A DNA stretch of 64,000 nucleotides from Sideroxydans sp. (GCA_028707175.1 JAQTUV010000005.1:124001-188000), one strand, 5' to 3'; positions 47,380 through 57,606 are shown, counted from the first letter of the stretch. A program made the numbers and translations. The notes: generated by a model from the letters alone, not told the origin.

Positions 47380-48087
47380 CTACTCTTCCGTTTCAGCAAA
47401 GCGGCTCAGTGATTTTGCTTCCACACCAATAATCTTGGCCAGCCAAGGTGGTGGAGCATCAAGCACTGCTTGTAGGCGTTGCAAAGCGATGCTGGCTCTG
47501 CCCCCCTCGGGAGCTTTTATTGGGTGGATGTTCGCACGCACAGCCTTGGCGGCAGCGGGGCCACCGATGGATTGCACGTAAACAATCTGACAATCTTTGA
47601 TGAGATTGGCGCGTGCCACGTTCTTGTCTTCAGCCTCATCAGTGGCAGCGGTAAAGCGCACATCAACAAGACGTATCTCGTCACGCCCAACTTGGTAAAT
47701 CAAAAAGCGAGGGCATGAACCAAAATGCCCATCGAGATTTTCTTCAGTATTAGAAGCAATGGCGACACGTAAACTGCCAGGCATATCACCCTCGTTATAT
47801 TCCGCTACGGGAGGCAGACTTTCCACATCATCCGCAGCACCCCACAAATGACGCACAGCCAATTTAATGGAAGCGCTGTCAACATCTGGATCAACCGTTT
47901 CTTCGCCAGACAGAATGAGCTTGATATCCGACACGGTCACCTTGGCGAGTTTTTCTTCGGTGATGGGCAACCCAATCTGATCACCCAACTTGGCCGCAAA
48001 GGCACCCGCATTCACGTTGTCCAATGCACGCGCAGCCTGCGCGATGCGCAACGCGGCGATTTTGGTGATGACGCTGCTGGTAGTCAT
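47380..48087 (-). CDS. nifY: NifY/NafY-like FeMo-cofactor-binding protein
   Basis: The 235-residue protein has an N-terminal helical domain (about 1-95) and a C-terminal NifX-type domain with VAIASNTEENLDGHFGSCPRF and VYVQSIGGPAAAKAV. This two-part layout is that of NifY/NafY, which bind apo-nitrogenase and the cofactor. The ATG at 48087 (GAGAGGTT upstream) was chosen over one 18 codons farther up. nafY is an equally good name. Confidence 0.82.
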   Translation of the reverse strand: MTTSSVITKIAALRIAQAARALDNVNAGAFAAKLGDQIGLPITEEKLAKVTVSDIKLILSGEETVDPDVDSASIKLAVRHLWGAADDVESLPPVAEYNEGDMPGSLRVAIASNTEENLDGHFGSCPRFLIYQVGRDEIRLVDVRFTAATDEAEDKNVARANLIKDCQIVYVQSIGGPAAAKAVRANIHPIKAPEGGRASIALQRLQAVLDAPPPWLAKIIGVEAKSLSRFAETEE

Positions 48088-48207
48088 GTTGAACCTCTCT
48101 GAAATGGTTGGAAGGTCGTGGGAAGAAAACATGGAGTACACCTGCGGCGCTAAGGACGAAATTAAGCCAACGTCCTCTCTCCGTATACTCTTCCCCCTTC
48201 CCGCTTG

Positions 48208-48402
48208 TTATGCTTGAACGATACAACCCTTGATCGGGCAGACCTTCACGCATTGAGGCTTAGAAAAGTCACCTTCGCATTCGGTACATTCGCTTGCGTT
48301 GATGATGTACAGCCCCTTCTTGACGCTGATGGAAGCTGTAGGACACTCGGGTTCGCAATCACCACAAGATGTGCACAGGTCCGTAAGTATCTTCATTGCC
48401 AT
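48208..48402 (-). CDS. 2[4Fe-4S] ferredoxin (nif-associated)
   Basis: The 64-residue protein has two cluster motifs, [13 protein letters not shown] and [13 protein letters not shown] with VCP after it; the long spacer between the second and third cysteines of the second motif is typical of FdxN-like ferredoxins. It would donate electrons to nitrogenase or NifB-related steps. TAGGAGA precedes the start. It lies between nifT and the nifY-like gene. Confidence 0.9.
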   Translation of the reverse strand: MAMKILTDLCTSCGDCEPECPTASISVKKGLYIINASECTECEGDFSKPQCVKVCPIKGCIVQA

Positions 48403-48420
48403 GATGATTCTCCTATTCGT

Positions 48421-48645
48421 TTATTCCGCCGCATCCAAGCGCTTGGCGCGCAAAGATATTGGCAATCTGGCTGGAGCAGCTTGAGGCTCGATGTAATAGC
48501 AACCGCCGTTGTTCAGTTTGATCTCGCCGCCCCATTTTTCCGGGGTGTTGAACTCCATCGAAATGATGTCGTCCTCAAGGTCACGCTTGGGCAGGTAGAA
48601 CACATACTCGGTCTTGCTGCCACGCTGGATCATGATGTTTGCCAT
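48421..48645 (-). CDS. nifT: NifT/FixU protein
   Basis: The 74-residue protein MANIMIQRG...YLPKRDLEDDIISMEF...WGGEIKLNNG matches the small NifT/FixU family, found after nifK; its role is not known. The ATG at 48645 has AAGGAATT upstream. Confidence 0.9.
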   Translation of the reverse strand: MANIMIQRGSKTEYVFYLPKRDLEDDIISMEFNTPEKWGGEIKLNNGGCYYIEPQAAPARLPISLRAKRLDAAE

Positions 48646-48667
48646 ATGCAATTCCTTTGGAATTGCA

Positions 48668-48742
48668 GGATTCAGGATCCGGGATTCTGGATTCAGGAGA
48701 GCGGCGTAACCGCTTTTCCTGAATCCCGAATCCTGATTCCCG
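48668..48742. repeat. Long inverted repeat between nifK and nifT
   Basis: GGATTCAGGA-g-AGCGG-cgtaa-CCGCT-t-TTCCTGAATCC at 48689-48726, with further paired GGATTC/GAATCC units outside. It is a different sequence from families A and B. It may stabilise the nifHDK mRNA or reduce read-through to nifT (inference). Confidence 0.75.
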
Positions 48743-48751
48743 ACCCCTGCC

Positions 48752-50320
48752 TTACCTGACCAAGTCGTGGTTGTAGTCCGTCGTTCCCATACCGCGTGTA
48801 TCTTCGTCCAGCTTTTCCAGCACTGCGTTAGTCAGTGTGGTGAGCATCTGCATCGCACCTTCATAGCCCAAGGTGGTGGCGCGATGTAGGTGGTGACGAT
48901 CGAAGATCGGGAAGCCGATACGGATCAGCGGCACTTCGAACTCTTTACCTTTGTGCAAGGTATCGCGTTGGATGAACTTGCCGTAGCTGTTGCCGATCAT
49001 GAAGTCTGGCTTCTCAGTCAGCACCAGTGAACGGAAGTGCCACAAGTCTGCACCTGCGAACAACTGGGTGTTCTTGCCGTACGGAGTCTCGGCCAACATC
49101 TTCTCCATGGCTTTCGTCCACTTCTTGCTGCCGTTGTTGCACAACACATGAAGAGGTTCGATGCCGAGTTCGGTGAGGAACTTGGTCATGCCGAGGGTGA
49201 AGTCAGGATCACCGTACAGGCTGATCTTCTTGCCGTGCAGCCAAGTGTGGCTGTCGGTCATCATGTCGACGAAGCGACCGCGCTCTTTTACCAGCGATGC
49301 AGGGATCTCTTTGCCCGTGACTTTGGAGACTTCCATCAACCATTCGTCTGTCCACTCCAAGCCCATCGGAATGTTCAACTTCGCTGGTTCATGTTTCCAG
49401 ATCTGCTCGACGTACTTCTTGGTCTTCTCCAGTTGCATCGGTTGCATCAAGAAAGTGTTCGTCGCATTTGCTGCGTCCTTCACTTCATCCTGAGTCGTGC
49501 CGCCTGCATACATACGGAACTGGCCGTCAGCAGGTGTATCCAGCACTTCGGTCGGATCGCTCAACATGGTGTGTGCTACGCCCATCTCGTCCAACATACG
49601 ATGGATGACGCGGTAGTTACCCAAGTAAGTCTCGAAGCCAGGAACGATGTTGATCTTGCCGTTCGAGCCTGCGACTTTGCCTTCCATGGTGTTGCGTGTG
49701 AAGTAGCTGATGATGCCTTCGAACATGTTGTCCCAACCTGTCACGTGCGAACCCACGAACGATGGAGTGTGCGCGAATGGAACAGGATAGTCGTCAGGGA
49801 TGTTGCCCGCTTTCTTCGTGTTACGGATGAAGGCGTTCAAGTCGTCACCGATGACTTCGGCCATACAAGTCGTGGACACAGCGATGACGTCTGGCTTGTA
49901 GATCGCTTTGCAGTTCTCCAGACCGTCGATCATGTTCTTCTGACCGCCGAACACGGCTGCGTCTTCAGTCATGGAATCGGACACGCAGGAGACTGGCTCA
50001 CGGAAATGACGATTGAAGTAGGTACGGAAGTAAGCCACACAACCTTGCGAACCGTGCACATACGGCATGGTCTTCTCGAAGCCGAGTGCGCACAACACCG
50101 CGCCCAACGGTTGGCAAGCCTTAGCCGGATTCACGGTCAACGCTTCGCGCTTGAAGTTCAACTCACGATATTCCATCGTGGTCGTCCAAGTGAAAGTGTC
50201 TTGCACTTTGCCAGCTTCGTGACGCTCTTCGAACTGGTCTTGTTTATTGCCTATCGATTCCTTGTACTCGTCCTGACGGAACAATGGATAACAAGGTTTG
50301 ATGTCATCAGCTTGTTGCAT
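48752..50320 (-). CDS. nifK: Nitrogenase MoFe protein beta chain
   Basis: The 522-residue protein has the P-cluster cysteines in PLGAVLCALGFEK (about 70), HGSQGCVAYFRTY (about 95) and STTCMAEVIGDD (about 153). With NifD it forms the MoFe protein. The length and N-terminal extension fit the standard NifK of proteobacteria. AAGGAG precedes the start; it follows nifD after 134 bases containing a half family A repeat. Confidence 0.97.
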   Translation of the reverse strand: MQQADDIKPCYPLFRQDEYKESIGNKQDQFEERHEAGKVQDTFTWTTTMEYRELNFKREALTVNPAKACQPLGAVLCALGFEKTMPYVHGSQGCVAYFRTYFNRHFREPVSCVSDSMTEDAAVFGGQKNMIDGLENCKAIYKPDVIAVSTTCMAEVIGDDLNAFIRNTKKAGNIPDDYPVPFAHTPSFVGSHVTGWDNMFEGIISYFTRNTMEGKVAGSNGKINIVPGFETYLGNYRVIHRMLDEMGVAHTMLSDPTEVLDTPADGQFRMYAGGTTQDEVKDAANATNTFLMQPMQLEKTKKYVEQIWKHEPAKLNIPMGLEWTDEWLMEVSKVTGKEIPASLVKERGRFVDMMTDSHTWLHGKKISLYGDPDFTLGMTKFLTELGIEPLHVLCNNGSKKWTKAMEKMLAETPYGKNTQLFAGADLWHFRSLVLTEKPDFMIGNSYGKFIQRDTLHKGKEFEVPLIRIGFPIFDRHHLHRATTLGYEGAMQMLTTLTNAVLEKLDEDTRGMGTTDYNHDLVR

Positions 50321-50418
50321 TTTTATCTCCTTAGCCGCACTGCCAATTTGCAGATGCCGGCACAGATTGATTAATAGAGCGCGCTGTTTTGCGCATCTCC
50401 TGACTTGTTCCCTCTGCT

Positions 50419-50442
50419 CCTTCCCCCTGCAAGGGGGAGGGA
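50419..50442. repeat. Family A half element between nifD and nifK
   Basis: CCTTCCCCC-TGCA-GGGGGAGG: one hairpin of the family A kind, about 13 bases after the nifD stop. Confidence 0.75.
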
Positions 50443-50454
50443 ACAGCGTGATGC

Positions 50455-51930
50455 CTACGCTGCTTTTTGTTCCGCTTCCGCTTCAGGCTTCTTCAACCAT
50501 GGTGCTTGCATCTTGCCCCAGCACGGATTGTTCAAAGTCATGTCCATGTCGCGGGCGAAGATGGCGAAGCCGTCATAGCCGTGATACGGACCGGAATAGT
50601 CCCAAGAGTGCATCTGACGGAAAGGCACACCCATCTTTTGGAAGATGAACTTTTCCTTGATGCCGGAACCGACCAAGTCAGGCTTAACCTTCTTCACGAA
50701 CTCTTCAAATTCGAAGCCGGTGACATCGTCATACAGCAGAGTGGCGTTGCCCATATCTTTGATGGTGCGATCGTAGTCGTCGTTGTGACCGAACTCGTAA
50801 CCGGTACCGACCACTTCCATACCCAAGTCTTCGTAAGCACCGATGACGTGACGTGGACGCAGACCACCCACGTACAACATGACGCGCTTGCCTTGCAAAC
50901 GTGGCTTGTACTTGTCGATCACGGCTTGCATCAAAGGTTGATACTTGGCGATGACGCGCTCAGCACCTTCTTTGATCTTATCGTCGAACAGTGCAGCGAT
51001 AGCACGCAACGATTCAGCGACTTTGGTTGGGCCGAAGAAGTTGTATTCCATCCAAGGGATGTTGTACTTCTCTTCCATGTGGCGCGCGATGTAGTTCATC
51101 GAACGGTAGCAGTGGATCAGGTTGACCTTCACGTAAGGTGTCTTTTCCATCTCAGCGATGGTGCCGTCGCCGGACCATTGCGCGACAACGCGCAGACCCA
51201 TCTCTTCCAACAAGATACGAGAGGACCAAGCGTCGCCGCCGATGTTGTAGTCGCCGATGACAGCTACGTCATACGGTGTGCCTTCGAATGGTTTGCCTTC
51301 GCGACGTGGCAAGACCCAATCACGGATCGCGTCGTTGGCGATGTGGTGACCAAGAGATTGCGACACACCACGGAAACCTTCGCAGCGCACAGGAACGACT
51401 GGTTTGTCGATCTCTTTGGCCGCTTTCTTGGAAACCGCTTCGATGTCGTCACCGATCAGACCGATAGGGCACTCGGATTGAACAGAGATACCTTTGTTCA
51501 GTGGGAACAGTTGTTCGATCTCGGTGATCAGTTTGGCGAGCTTCTTGTCGCCGCCGAACACGATATCCTTTTCCTGGAAATCGGAAGTGAAGTTCATCGT
51601 GCCGAATGTGTTCACGCCGGTGGTACCGACGTAGTAGTTACGGCGACCGGCGCGGGAATACTGACCGCAGCCAACCGGGCCGTGGGAAATGTGGATCATG
51701 TCCTTGATCGGGCCCCACACCACGCCTTTGGAACCAGCGTATGCGCAACCGCGAATGGTCATCACACCCGGCAAAGATTTGCGGTTAGAGGTGATGCACT
51801 TCTTGGACTGTTCGATAGATTGATCGTTGACAGCGAGGTGTTTCTCGCGGTCTTTCTTAGCTTTCTCTGGATAGACCTCAAGCACCTCTTGAATGAGGGC
51901 TTCGGTCTCTTCGCGTGTTAATGCAGACAT
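50455..51930 (-). CDS. nifD: Nitrogenase MoFe protein alpha chain
   Basis: The 491-residue protein has the P-cluster cysteines ([36 protein letters not shown]), the cofactor cysteine in [12 protein letters not shown] (about 275) and the cofactor histidine in [16 protein letters not shown] (about 445); HHIAND and [10 protein letters not shown] are also present. It binds the iron-molybdenum cofactor and reduces nitrogen. AAGGAG precedes the start. Confidence 0.98.
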   Translation of the reverse strand: MSALTREETEALIQEVLEVYPEKAKKDREKHLAVNDQSIEQSKKCITSNRKSLPGVMTIRGCAYAGSKGVVWGPIKDMIHISHGPVGCGQYSRAGRRNYYVGTTGVNTFGTMNFTSDFQEKDIVFGGDKKLAKLITEIEQLFPLNKGISVQSECPIGLIGDDIEAVSKKAAKEIDKPVVPVRCEGFRGVSQSLGHHIANDAIRDWVLPRREGKPFEGTPYDVAVIGDYNIGGDAWSSRILLEEMGLRVVAQWSGDGTIAEMEKTPYVKVNLIHCYRSMNYIARHMEEKYNIPWMEYNFFGPTKVAESLRAIAALFDDKIKEGAERVIAKYQPLMQAVIDKYKPRLQGKRVMLYVGGLRPRHVIGAYEDLGMEVVGTGYEFGHNDDYDRTIKDMGNATLLYDDVTGFEFEEFVKKVKPDLVGSGIKEKFIFQKMGVPFRQMHSWDYSGPYHGYDGFAIFARDMDMTLNNPCWGKMQAPWLKKPEAEAEQKAA

Positions 51931-51980
51931 TTCATTCTCCTTTTATGACCCACCAATATGTGGAGTCTGTCAGGGGTTAT

Positions 51981-52037
51981 GTAGGTCGGGTTTTATCCCG
52001 ACCCGCACCGGCCAAGTCGGGATAAATCCCGACCTAC
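51981..52037. repeat. Palindromic repeat, family B, between nifH and nifD
   Basis: GTAGGTCGGGTTTTATCCCGAC-type left arm, CCGCACCGGCC loop, and the inverse right arm. It ends 4 bases from the nifH stop. An RNA hairpin here could favour excess NifH over NifDK, as is usual (inference). Confidence 0.85.
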
Positions 52038-52041
52038 AACA

Positions 52042-52947
<906 letters not shown>

Positions 52948-52988
52948 TTAAGTCGCGATTGAAAACTGTCGCTCGCACCCTTAACATC

Positions 52989-53003
52989 GCAAGCACCGTG
53001 CCA
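52989..53003 (-). promoter_or_regulatory. Sigma54 promoter of nifHDK
   Basis: Minus strand TGGCACGGTGCTTGC, an exact TGGCAC-N5-TTGC, 69 bases before the nifH start. Confidence 0.92.
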
Positions 53004-53100
53004 CACCACCCTCTCCAAGCTAAGCACATGAAATATCTAATAAAAAAATTTCGGCGCAAAACGCATTGGAGCAAGTGCAACACAACAAACCCGAAGGCTT

Positions 53101-53116
53101 TGTAGCAGTGACTACA
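53101..53116. promoter_or_regulatory. NifA upstream activator site of nifHDK
   Basis: TGTAGCAGTGACTACA fits TGT-N10-ACA and is a near-perfect palindrome, like the LRV site at 34012-34027 (TGTAGTGATTCCTACA). It is 98 bases upstream of the promoter. Confidence 0.85.
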
Positions 53117-53164
53117 ACACCAACCATCAAAAAAATTCTCGCGCAGCGAGGGCATACCGTACCC

Positions 53165-53200
53165 CTCGCCCTCGGGGAGAGGGGGAACGGGGGTGAGGGA
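53165..53200. repeat. Degraded family A element before draT
   Basis: CTCGCCCTCGGGGAGAGGG followed by GGGTGAGGGAG, as in the left half of family A repeats but without a clean stem. It lies between the NifA site and the draT start. Confidence 0.55.
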
Positions 53201-53218
53201 GACGGACGGGGTTGCATC

Positions 53219-54034
53219 ATGTCCGTCGTCTTACCCCGCACTGCTCGTTTACCGATCAATCACTGCAACCTGCCTGCCGACATCTTGGGCGGACTCACAT
53301 TCCAACGCGCACCCGTCGCGCTCGAACTCGATGGCGTCGCACAATTCCATCGCGGCTTGTTCGCTCTCCTCGCCAAGATCGACGATGCAAAAGAAAGAGC
53401 CGCAGCATTCAGCATGCACATGAATGCCTCGTTCTATCTGAACGAACCAGAACAAGCGGGATACTCCGCACTCACCACCAACAAACGACAAAAAGCCGAT
53501 TACCTGCGCATGGTGCGCGGCTGGAGTTTTGATGCGGATGGAAGAGAAGGCGCTGCGTTGAAAGGCTGGGTCGAATCACGTTTCGGATTGTTACCCAGAC
53601 ACCACGGCGGACCGATACGCGACTTCTCGGGTGAAGCCTATCGGCACTATCTGGAGATGCGCGCCAGCGCGCTGTATGGAACGAATGCGTTGGAATCGCA
53701 ATTCGACCTGCTCTACACCTACTGCCAATTCGAATTGGCGCGAGCACATCCGCACCAGACCCACCTCACCCTCTATCGTGGTGTGAACCGCGTGGACGAT
53801 CACGAGACAGTCGCCACACTGGAAAACAAACAGCGCGTCGTATTGCTCAACAACTTGAACTCCTTCACCGCCAACCGCGAACGTGCCGACGAATTCGGTG
53901 ACTACCTACTCACCACACAAGTGCCCTTGTCAAAAGTGTTCTGCTACACGAGCTTGCTGCCGGGGATGCTGCAGGGGGAAGATGAATACACCGTGGTGGG
54001 TGGGTTGTATGAGGTGAGTATTGCGGCGTATTGA
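53219..54034 (+). CDS. draT: DraT, dinitrogenase reductase ADP-ribosyltransferase
   Basis: The 271-residue protein has DraT features: FNRCNLP-like INHCNLPADILGGLTFQRAP, YLRMVRGWSFDADGREGAAL, VESRFGLLPR, YGTNALESQFDLLYTYCQ and ADEFGDYLL...GEDEYTVVGGLYEV. It inactivates NifH by ADP-ribosylating the arginine in GCAGRG when ammonium or darkness/energy shock comes. The longer frame from 53066 is only promoter sequence. It is divergent from nifH. No draG (the reversing enzyme) is within the window. Its 3' end recurs twice downstream. Confidence 0.93.
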   Translation: MSVVLPRTARLPINHCNLPADILGGLTFQRAPVALELDGVAQFHRGLFALLAKIDDAKERAAAFSMHMNASFYLNEPEQAGYSALTTNKRQKADYLRMVRGWSFDADGREGAALKGWVESRFGLLPRHHGGPIRDFSGEAYRHYLEMRASALYGTNALESQFDLLYTYCQFELARAHPHQTHLTLYRGVNRVDDHETVATLENKQRVVLLNNLNSFTANRERADEFGDYLLTTQVPLSKVFCYTSLLPGMLQGEDEYTVVGGLYEVSIAAY

Positions 54035-54048
54035 AAGTCTGCTAGATA

Positions 54049-54894
54049 TTATTTTTCCTTTTTCAGCCGCTTCCTTACCACCGCCTCGGGAAGTTGCTTA
54101 TAGTTTTCGCTACTGGCAATACGCTTCCCCGATTTCTTCTCCAGGTCGCGCCGCGCACGCCCGGCCACTGATCCGCCTTCCACGGCTGCATCACGGTTTT
54201 CCACATAACCCTGCGAGTCTTTATTGCGCGCAATCTCCGTAGTGGAAGCTTCACCCAACATAGTGAAGATCAATTCCAGATCATTCATGTGGTCGCGCAG
54301 GTTGTCCGCCGGTTTATCGAGGCTTTTAAATTCCTTGTACTCGGCAGGAGTCATGCCGAATGTAGCACGGCTGATTTCGGCGGTGAGGATGGAATATTCG
54401 CGCTGCTCCTTCACGCCGCGTTTCTTCCACTCGTTGGTCAACTCGTCGCGGATAGCGATACCGCGCACGCGCTTTTCTATCCATTCGTCGCTGTAGCCTT
54501 TGGCCTTGTACAACTCGCGCATCCGCGCGGCGGCCAACTCCGGGTTTTCGATTTCTTCCAGCCGCTCGTAGCCAACCTGCGCTAACCAACGTTTGAATGG
54601 TTCGGCTTTGGGCGAGGGGATGGACTGGATGATGCGGAGCAAGCCTTCGGTGTGAGAGCAGTCCGTTTCGCGTAATTTGCCGTCCGATGATTCAAGTTTG
54701 AACTGTCGACAGATTGTCGACAGTTCCATACCGCTGATTTTTTCGCGCTGCTTGATGCGATACCAATAGTCCCGAGGGTTCAAGCTATCAGTCAATGCCG
54801 CAACCACATCAATGATAGAAAAGTACCATTTCTGATCTTCTTCGCTCCAGACAGAACGAATCTGCTTCGATTCAAACAGTTTAATGTTGCTCAT
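54049..54894 (-). CDS. BRO-N-type DNA-binding protein
   Basis: The 281-residue protein starts with a BRO-like domain (IRSVWSEEDQKWYFSIIDVVAALTD, LNPRDYWYRIKQREK), as in phage antirepressors and the DNA-damage-inducible D group. The rest is helical and charged (MRELYKAKGYSDEWIEKRVRG; FGMTPAEYKEFKSL). It lies between draT and a partial duplicate of the draT 3' end and points toward draT. Probably mobile; function unknown. Confidence 0.75.
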   Translation of the reverse strand: MSNIKLFESKQIRSVWSEEDQKWYFSIIDVVAALTDSLNPRDYWYRIKQREKISGMELSTICRQFKLESSDGKLRETDCSHTEGLLRIIQSIPSPKAEPFKRWLAQVGYERLEEIENPELAAARMRELYKAKGYSDEWIEKRVRGIAIRDELTNEWKKRGVKEQREYSILTAEISRATFGMTPAEYKEFKSLDKPADNLRDHMNDLELIFTMLGEASTTEIARNKDSQGYVENRDAAVEGGSVAGRARRDLEKKSGKRIASSENYKQLPEAVVRKRLKKEK

Positions 54895-54993
54895 AAGATT
54901 TCCTTTCCACCATGCTTCACATTTAGAAAACCCAATGTGATGCCGACTGCGTTAGTACAAATGACAATCACATCCTAGAGAACGAACGTTCTG

Positions 54994-55179
54994 ATGTCAA
55001 CTTGCCCCTTATTCTTTAACCGCCAACGCGCATACGAATTCGGTGACTACCTGCTCACCACACAAGAGCCCTTGTCAAAAGTGTTCTGCTATACGAGCTT
55101 GCTGCCGGGGATGTTGCAGGGAGAGGATGAATACAGCGTAGTGGGCGGGTTGTATGAGGTGAGTATTGCGGCGTATTGA
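54994..55179 (+). pseudogene. Second copy of draT 3' end
   Basis: Reads FNRQRAYEFGDYLLTTQEPL, then SKVFCYTSLLPGMLQGEDEY and SVVGGLYEVSIAAY, the last 50 or so codons of draT with a few substitutions. No start of draT is here; homology begins near 55015. It follows the BRO gene, so that gene is flanked by two draT ends. Confidence 0.88.
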
Positions 55180-55480
55180 AATTTCCGTTCGCCTTTGATC
55201 TGTTGATGGGTGGACGGTAAACCAGCAAGCCGAACCAAGTTGAAGGTGTTGCGTTTCAGTGCGGATACTGCAATCCTTCGCCCCAAACTTATCGCGCCCT
55301 TGGTGTAGCTATTTGTGAGATTAGGTCATGTCGTATTTATCTGAAAAATTAGGGTGTGCGATCAATTCACATTCAATCAATACAAGACACCACATGAATC
55401 AATCCAGAATAGACACCTCGAAGGTGCCTTTCACGGCATTTTTTGGGGTGTCTACTTTACGTTAGGGTTTGAACATAGCG
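55180..55480. other. Non-coding stretch with first cassette junction
   Basis: No gene is seen. At 55410-55454 there is a perfect 8-bp inverted repeat (TAGACACC/GGTGTCTA), followed by TTTACGTTAGGG at 55456-55467. The GTTAGGG is the right core of an attC-like site, and its inverse CCCTAAC begins the next attC at 55799, as expected for one cassette. Confidence 0.6.
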
Positions 55481-55804
55481 ATGTTTGAGGAACTAAAATC
55501 TCTGTTGCCCACTCCAGGAGCGCGACTGTCCGCACTCCTGACTAGTGTGCTACTAACACCTGCATTCTTTGCTCCGCCGTTTTTGAAACCGCTCTTGTGG
55601 CCCACTGCAACTGAAAGAGAGTTAGTGCTACTCCAAATATCAGCTAGCACTCTTGTGCTGCTAATAGGTTCATTGATTGCTATCATCATTGTTGTTCGGC
55701 ATCGCCGAGTTATAAAAACACAACTTGAAAAACCAACAATTGCATTTGGTGTATCCATCGAACCGCCAAGGCGCAAAACGCTGATGGGCAGAAATGCACC
55801 CTAA
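55481..55804 (+). CDS. Cassette gene: small membrane protein
   Basis: The 107-residue product has two hydrophobic segments (LLTSVLLTPAFFAPPF and LVLLIGSLIAIIIVV) and a basic tail. No known family. It starts 16 bases after the GTTAGGG core and its stop codon overlaps the R'' core CCCTAAC, the usual tight fit of a gene in an integron cassette. Confidence 0.6.
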   Translation: MFEELKSLLPTPGARLSALLTSVLLTPAFFAPPFLKPLLWPTATERELVLLQISASTLVLLIGSLIAIIIVVRHRRVIKTQLEKPTIAFGVSIEPPRRKTLMGRNAP

Positions 55805-55876
55805 CCCTACGCTCAAGTTCGCTCCCTCCGGTCGCTGGGACGCGCCTTCGGCGCGCCCCTGAGCTTTACGTTATGC
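55799..55876 (+). repeat. attC-like recombination site 1
   Basis: Left core CCCTAAC with GCTCAAG after a 5-base spacer, a GC-rich imperfect stem, then CTGAGC and right core TACGTTATGC. The left core is the inverse of GTTAGGG at the start of this cassette. Confidence 0.75.
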
Positions 55877-56463
55877 AGCTTTCACTTATGGTGCCATCTG
55901 ATCATATGAATAACCAGAAACTCTCTTGCAAAGCCACCATTGACGGGGAACCTCTGGAGTCAGAGGCCGCGTGTTACGTCGACCCAATGCACGGCCACCT
56001 CAGTATTCATTTTGCAAGGTCAGTTGCGTTAGTTGGATCACGACGACAACAATTTTCACAATCAAGCTTCTCTCTGTATCCATTCACTCCATCACTACTT
56101 ACTCGGTGGAATGATCAAGTACTGTCGGAAGGCACCACGCTTGAAATGTCTGGCACAGACATTGGCTATTGGCGTGTAGAACACGATCCAAAGGAACGTC
56201 GAGCCGACTCTTATCGCTTGAAATCGGTGATCGTCCGAACGACGTTTTTTCGGGATGGAATTGGTTTGAAAATAGAGGCTCGTACAGATGTTGGGGTTAG
56301 TGAATATGAAGGTCACACACTAGAACGCGATCTTCCCCGGGTTGCTATCTCAATATCGATATTTGTCCCAACATCGGAACTCGGAAGATTCCTTATGCCG
56401 CAAGAATCGCCCCTCTTTTCCATGGAGGAGAGACTGTCAAAGCTTCCCCCAAGTCCGACTTGA
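55873..56463 (+). CDS. Cassette gene: protein of unknown function
   Basis: The 196-residue product has no recognised motif; it is mixed strand-rich, with SIHFARSVALVGSRRQQF and VGVSEYEGHTLERDLPRV. The ATG is inside the right core of attC 1 (GTTATGC), so the gene begins at the very start of its cassette. Attachment-site cores GTTATGC and GCATAAC frame it. Confidence 0.6.
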   Translation: MQLSLMVPSDHMNNQKLSCKATIDGEPLESEAACYVDPMHGHLSIHFARSVALVGSRRQQFSQSSFSLYPFTPSLLTRWNDQVLSEGTTLEMSGTDIGYWRVEHDPKERRADSYRLKSVIVRTTFFRDGIGLKIEARTDVGVSEYEGHTLERDLPRVAISISIFVPTSELGRFLMPQESPLFSMEERLSKLPPSPT

Positions 56464-56526
56464 CTATGGCTTCCCAGATGGTTGGTTCGCGAGATCGAAA
56501 GCACAAGCTGGCCAAAAAGGCCGACT

Positions 56527-56593
56527 GCATAACACTACAATGCATTGGACCTGCGCATAAGGCCGCGCAGTCCGGTGATTTTAGACGTTAGCC
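56527..56593 (+). repeat. attC-like recombination site 2
   Basis: Left core GCATAAC (inverse of GTTATGC of the previous site) and right core ACGTTAGCC, 67 bases in all, with an imperfect GC-rich stem between (CTGCGC/GCGCAG). Confidence 0.72.
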
Positions 56594-56615
56594 CTCTCAT
56601 TCACACTTCTTCACC

Positions 56616-57047
56616 ATGACTGAAATCACCGGAATCGACCATATCTACATCACAGTGTCTGACCCTCAGCACTCTGAATCTTTCTACGATAGCGTTTTGC
56701 TTGAGGCGCTTGGTTTCCGAAAGAACAAATTCGTCTTGGGTGGCGATCCGCACATCCAATACTTCAACCGTCATTTCGGTTATGTTCTCCGTCCGTCACG
56801 CAATTCCAATGGGCACGACTCCTATGCGCCTGGGCTCCATCATTTTTGCCTTCGCGTCGAGTCAATCGCCGATGTTGTCGCCGTTGCCAATCAACTTCGT
56901 GCGGCTGGTGTCGAAGCATCGGAAGCAAAGCTCTATCCTGAGTACGCGCCCGATTACTGGGCCACGTACTTCACTGACCCCGATGGCGTTCGCCTCGAAG
57001 TAACCAACTATCGCCAGGAACGTCGAGACCGTCATGACAATTGGTAG
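56616..57047 (+). CDS. Cassette gene: VOC/glyoxalase-fold protein
   Basis: The 143-residue protein has the vicinal-oxygen-chelate pattern: GIDHIYITVSDPQHSESFY at the start, LHHFCLRVESIADV in the middle, and YATYFTDPDGVRLEV-type end (TYFTDPDGVRLEVTN). Metal-ligand candidates are H8, H74-like in LHHFCLRV and E in RLEV. Such proteins include glyoxalases and antibiotic-binding proteins. The substrate is unknown. Confidence 0.82.
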   Translation: MTEITGIDHIYITVSDPQHSESFYDSVLLEALGFRKNKFVLGGDPHIQYFNRHFGYVLRPSRNSNGHDSYAPGLHHFCLRVESIADVVAVANQLRAAGVEASEAKLYPEYAPDYWATYFTDPDGVRLEVTNYRQERRDRHDNW

Positions 57048-57053
57048 ACAGAG

Positions 57054-57133
57054 GGCTAACCCAGCGCTCAACCTCGCTCCCTTCGGTCGCTGCGCGATAA
57101 AGCCGCGCAGCGCCGGTTAGCTCTACGTTAACC
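57054..57133 (+). repeat. attC-like recombination site 3 (canonical)
   Basis: GGCTAAC-ccagc-GCTCAACC ... GGTTAGC-tctac-GTTAACC. The inner arms pair if one extra base (the C in GCTC) is bulged out, which is a known mark of attC sites. The left core is the inverse of GTTAGCC of site 2. Confidence 0.85.
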
Positions 57134-57153
57134 CCATTCATTCCCTTTAGCTT

Positions 57154-57606
57154 ATGACCCATATTTCTACAAGACTCGCCGAGCAACAAGATATCGAATC
57201 TATTGCCTTACTATTTGATGCATATCGCCAGTTCTACGATCAAAAAGCTGATCTTCCGTTAGCCCAAGCGTTTGTTCGCGAGCGAATTGAAAAGAACGAG
57301 TCGTTTGTCTTCGTTGCAGAAAACGAAGCCCATGAAATGCTTGGCTTCTGTCAGCTCTACCCAACTTTCTGTTCCGTCGTCGCGGCGCCTATTTGCGCCT
57401 TATACGATCTGTACGTAAAACCCGAAGCACGCAAATCTGGCGTTGGTGCGATTCTGCTTCTTGCTGCCGAACAATATGCCAAGCAACATGGTTTCGTGCG
57501 CATGGACCTCACAACCGCTAAAACCAATTTCCCCGCTCAATCGCTCTATGAATCACTCGGTTGGGAACGAGATGAAATTTTTTATGCCTACAGCAAAATC
57601 CCATAG
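57154..57606 (+). CDS. Cassette gene: GNAT-family acetyltransferase
   Basis: The 150-residue protein has the GNAT acetyl-CoA motif in LYVKPEARKSGVGAILLLAA (about 88-107) and QSLYESLGWERDEIFY near the end. Starts 20 bases after the right core of attC 3. The substrate is unknown. Confidence 0.87.
   Translation: MTHISTRLAEQQDIESIALLFDAYRQFYDQKADLPLAQAFVRERIEKNESFVFVAENEAHEMLGFCQLYPTFCSVVAAPICALYDLYVKPEARKSGVGAILLLAAEQYAKQHGFVRMDLTTAKTNFPAQSLYESLGWERDEIFYAYSKIP

Noticed and set aside
49037-50374. Plus-strand open frame opposite nifK (and 50467-51921 opposite nifD)
   Set aside because: Both are antisense shadows of nifK and nifD; they show no motif.
53066-53218. Longer N-terminus for draT
   Set aside because: The extra 51 codons cover the NifA site and a repeat fragment; family homology starts at about 53219.
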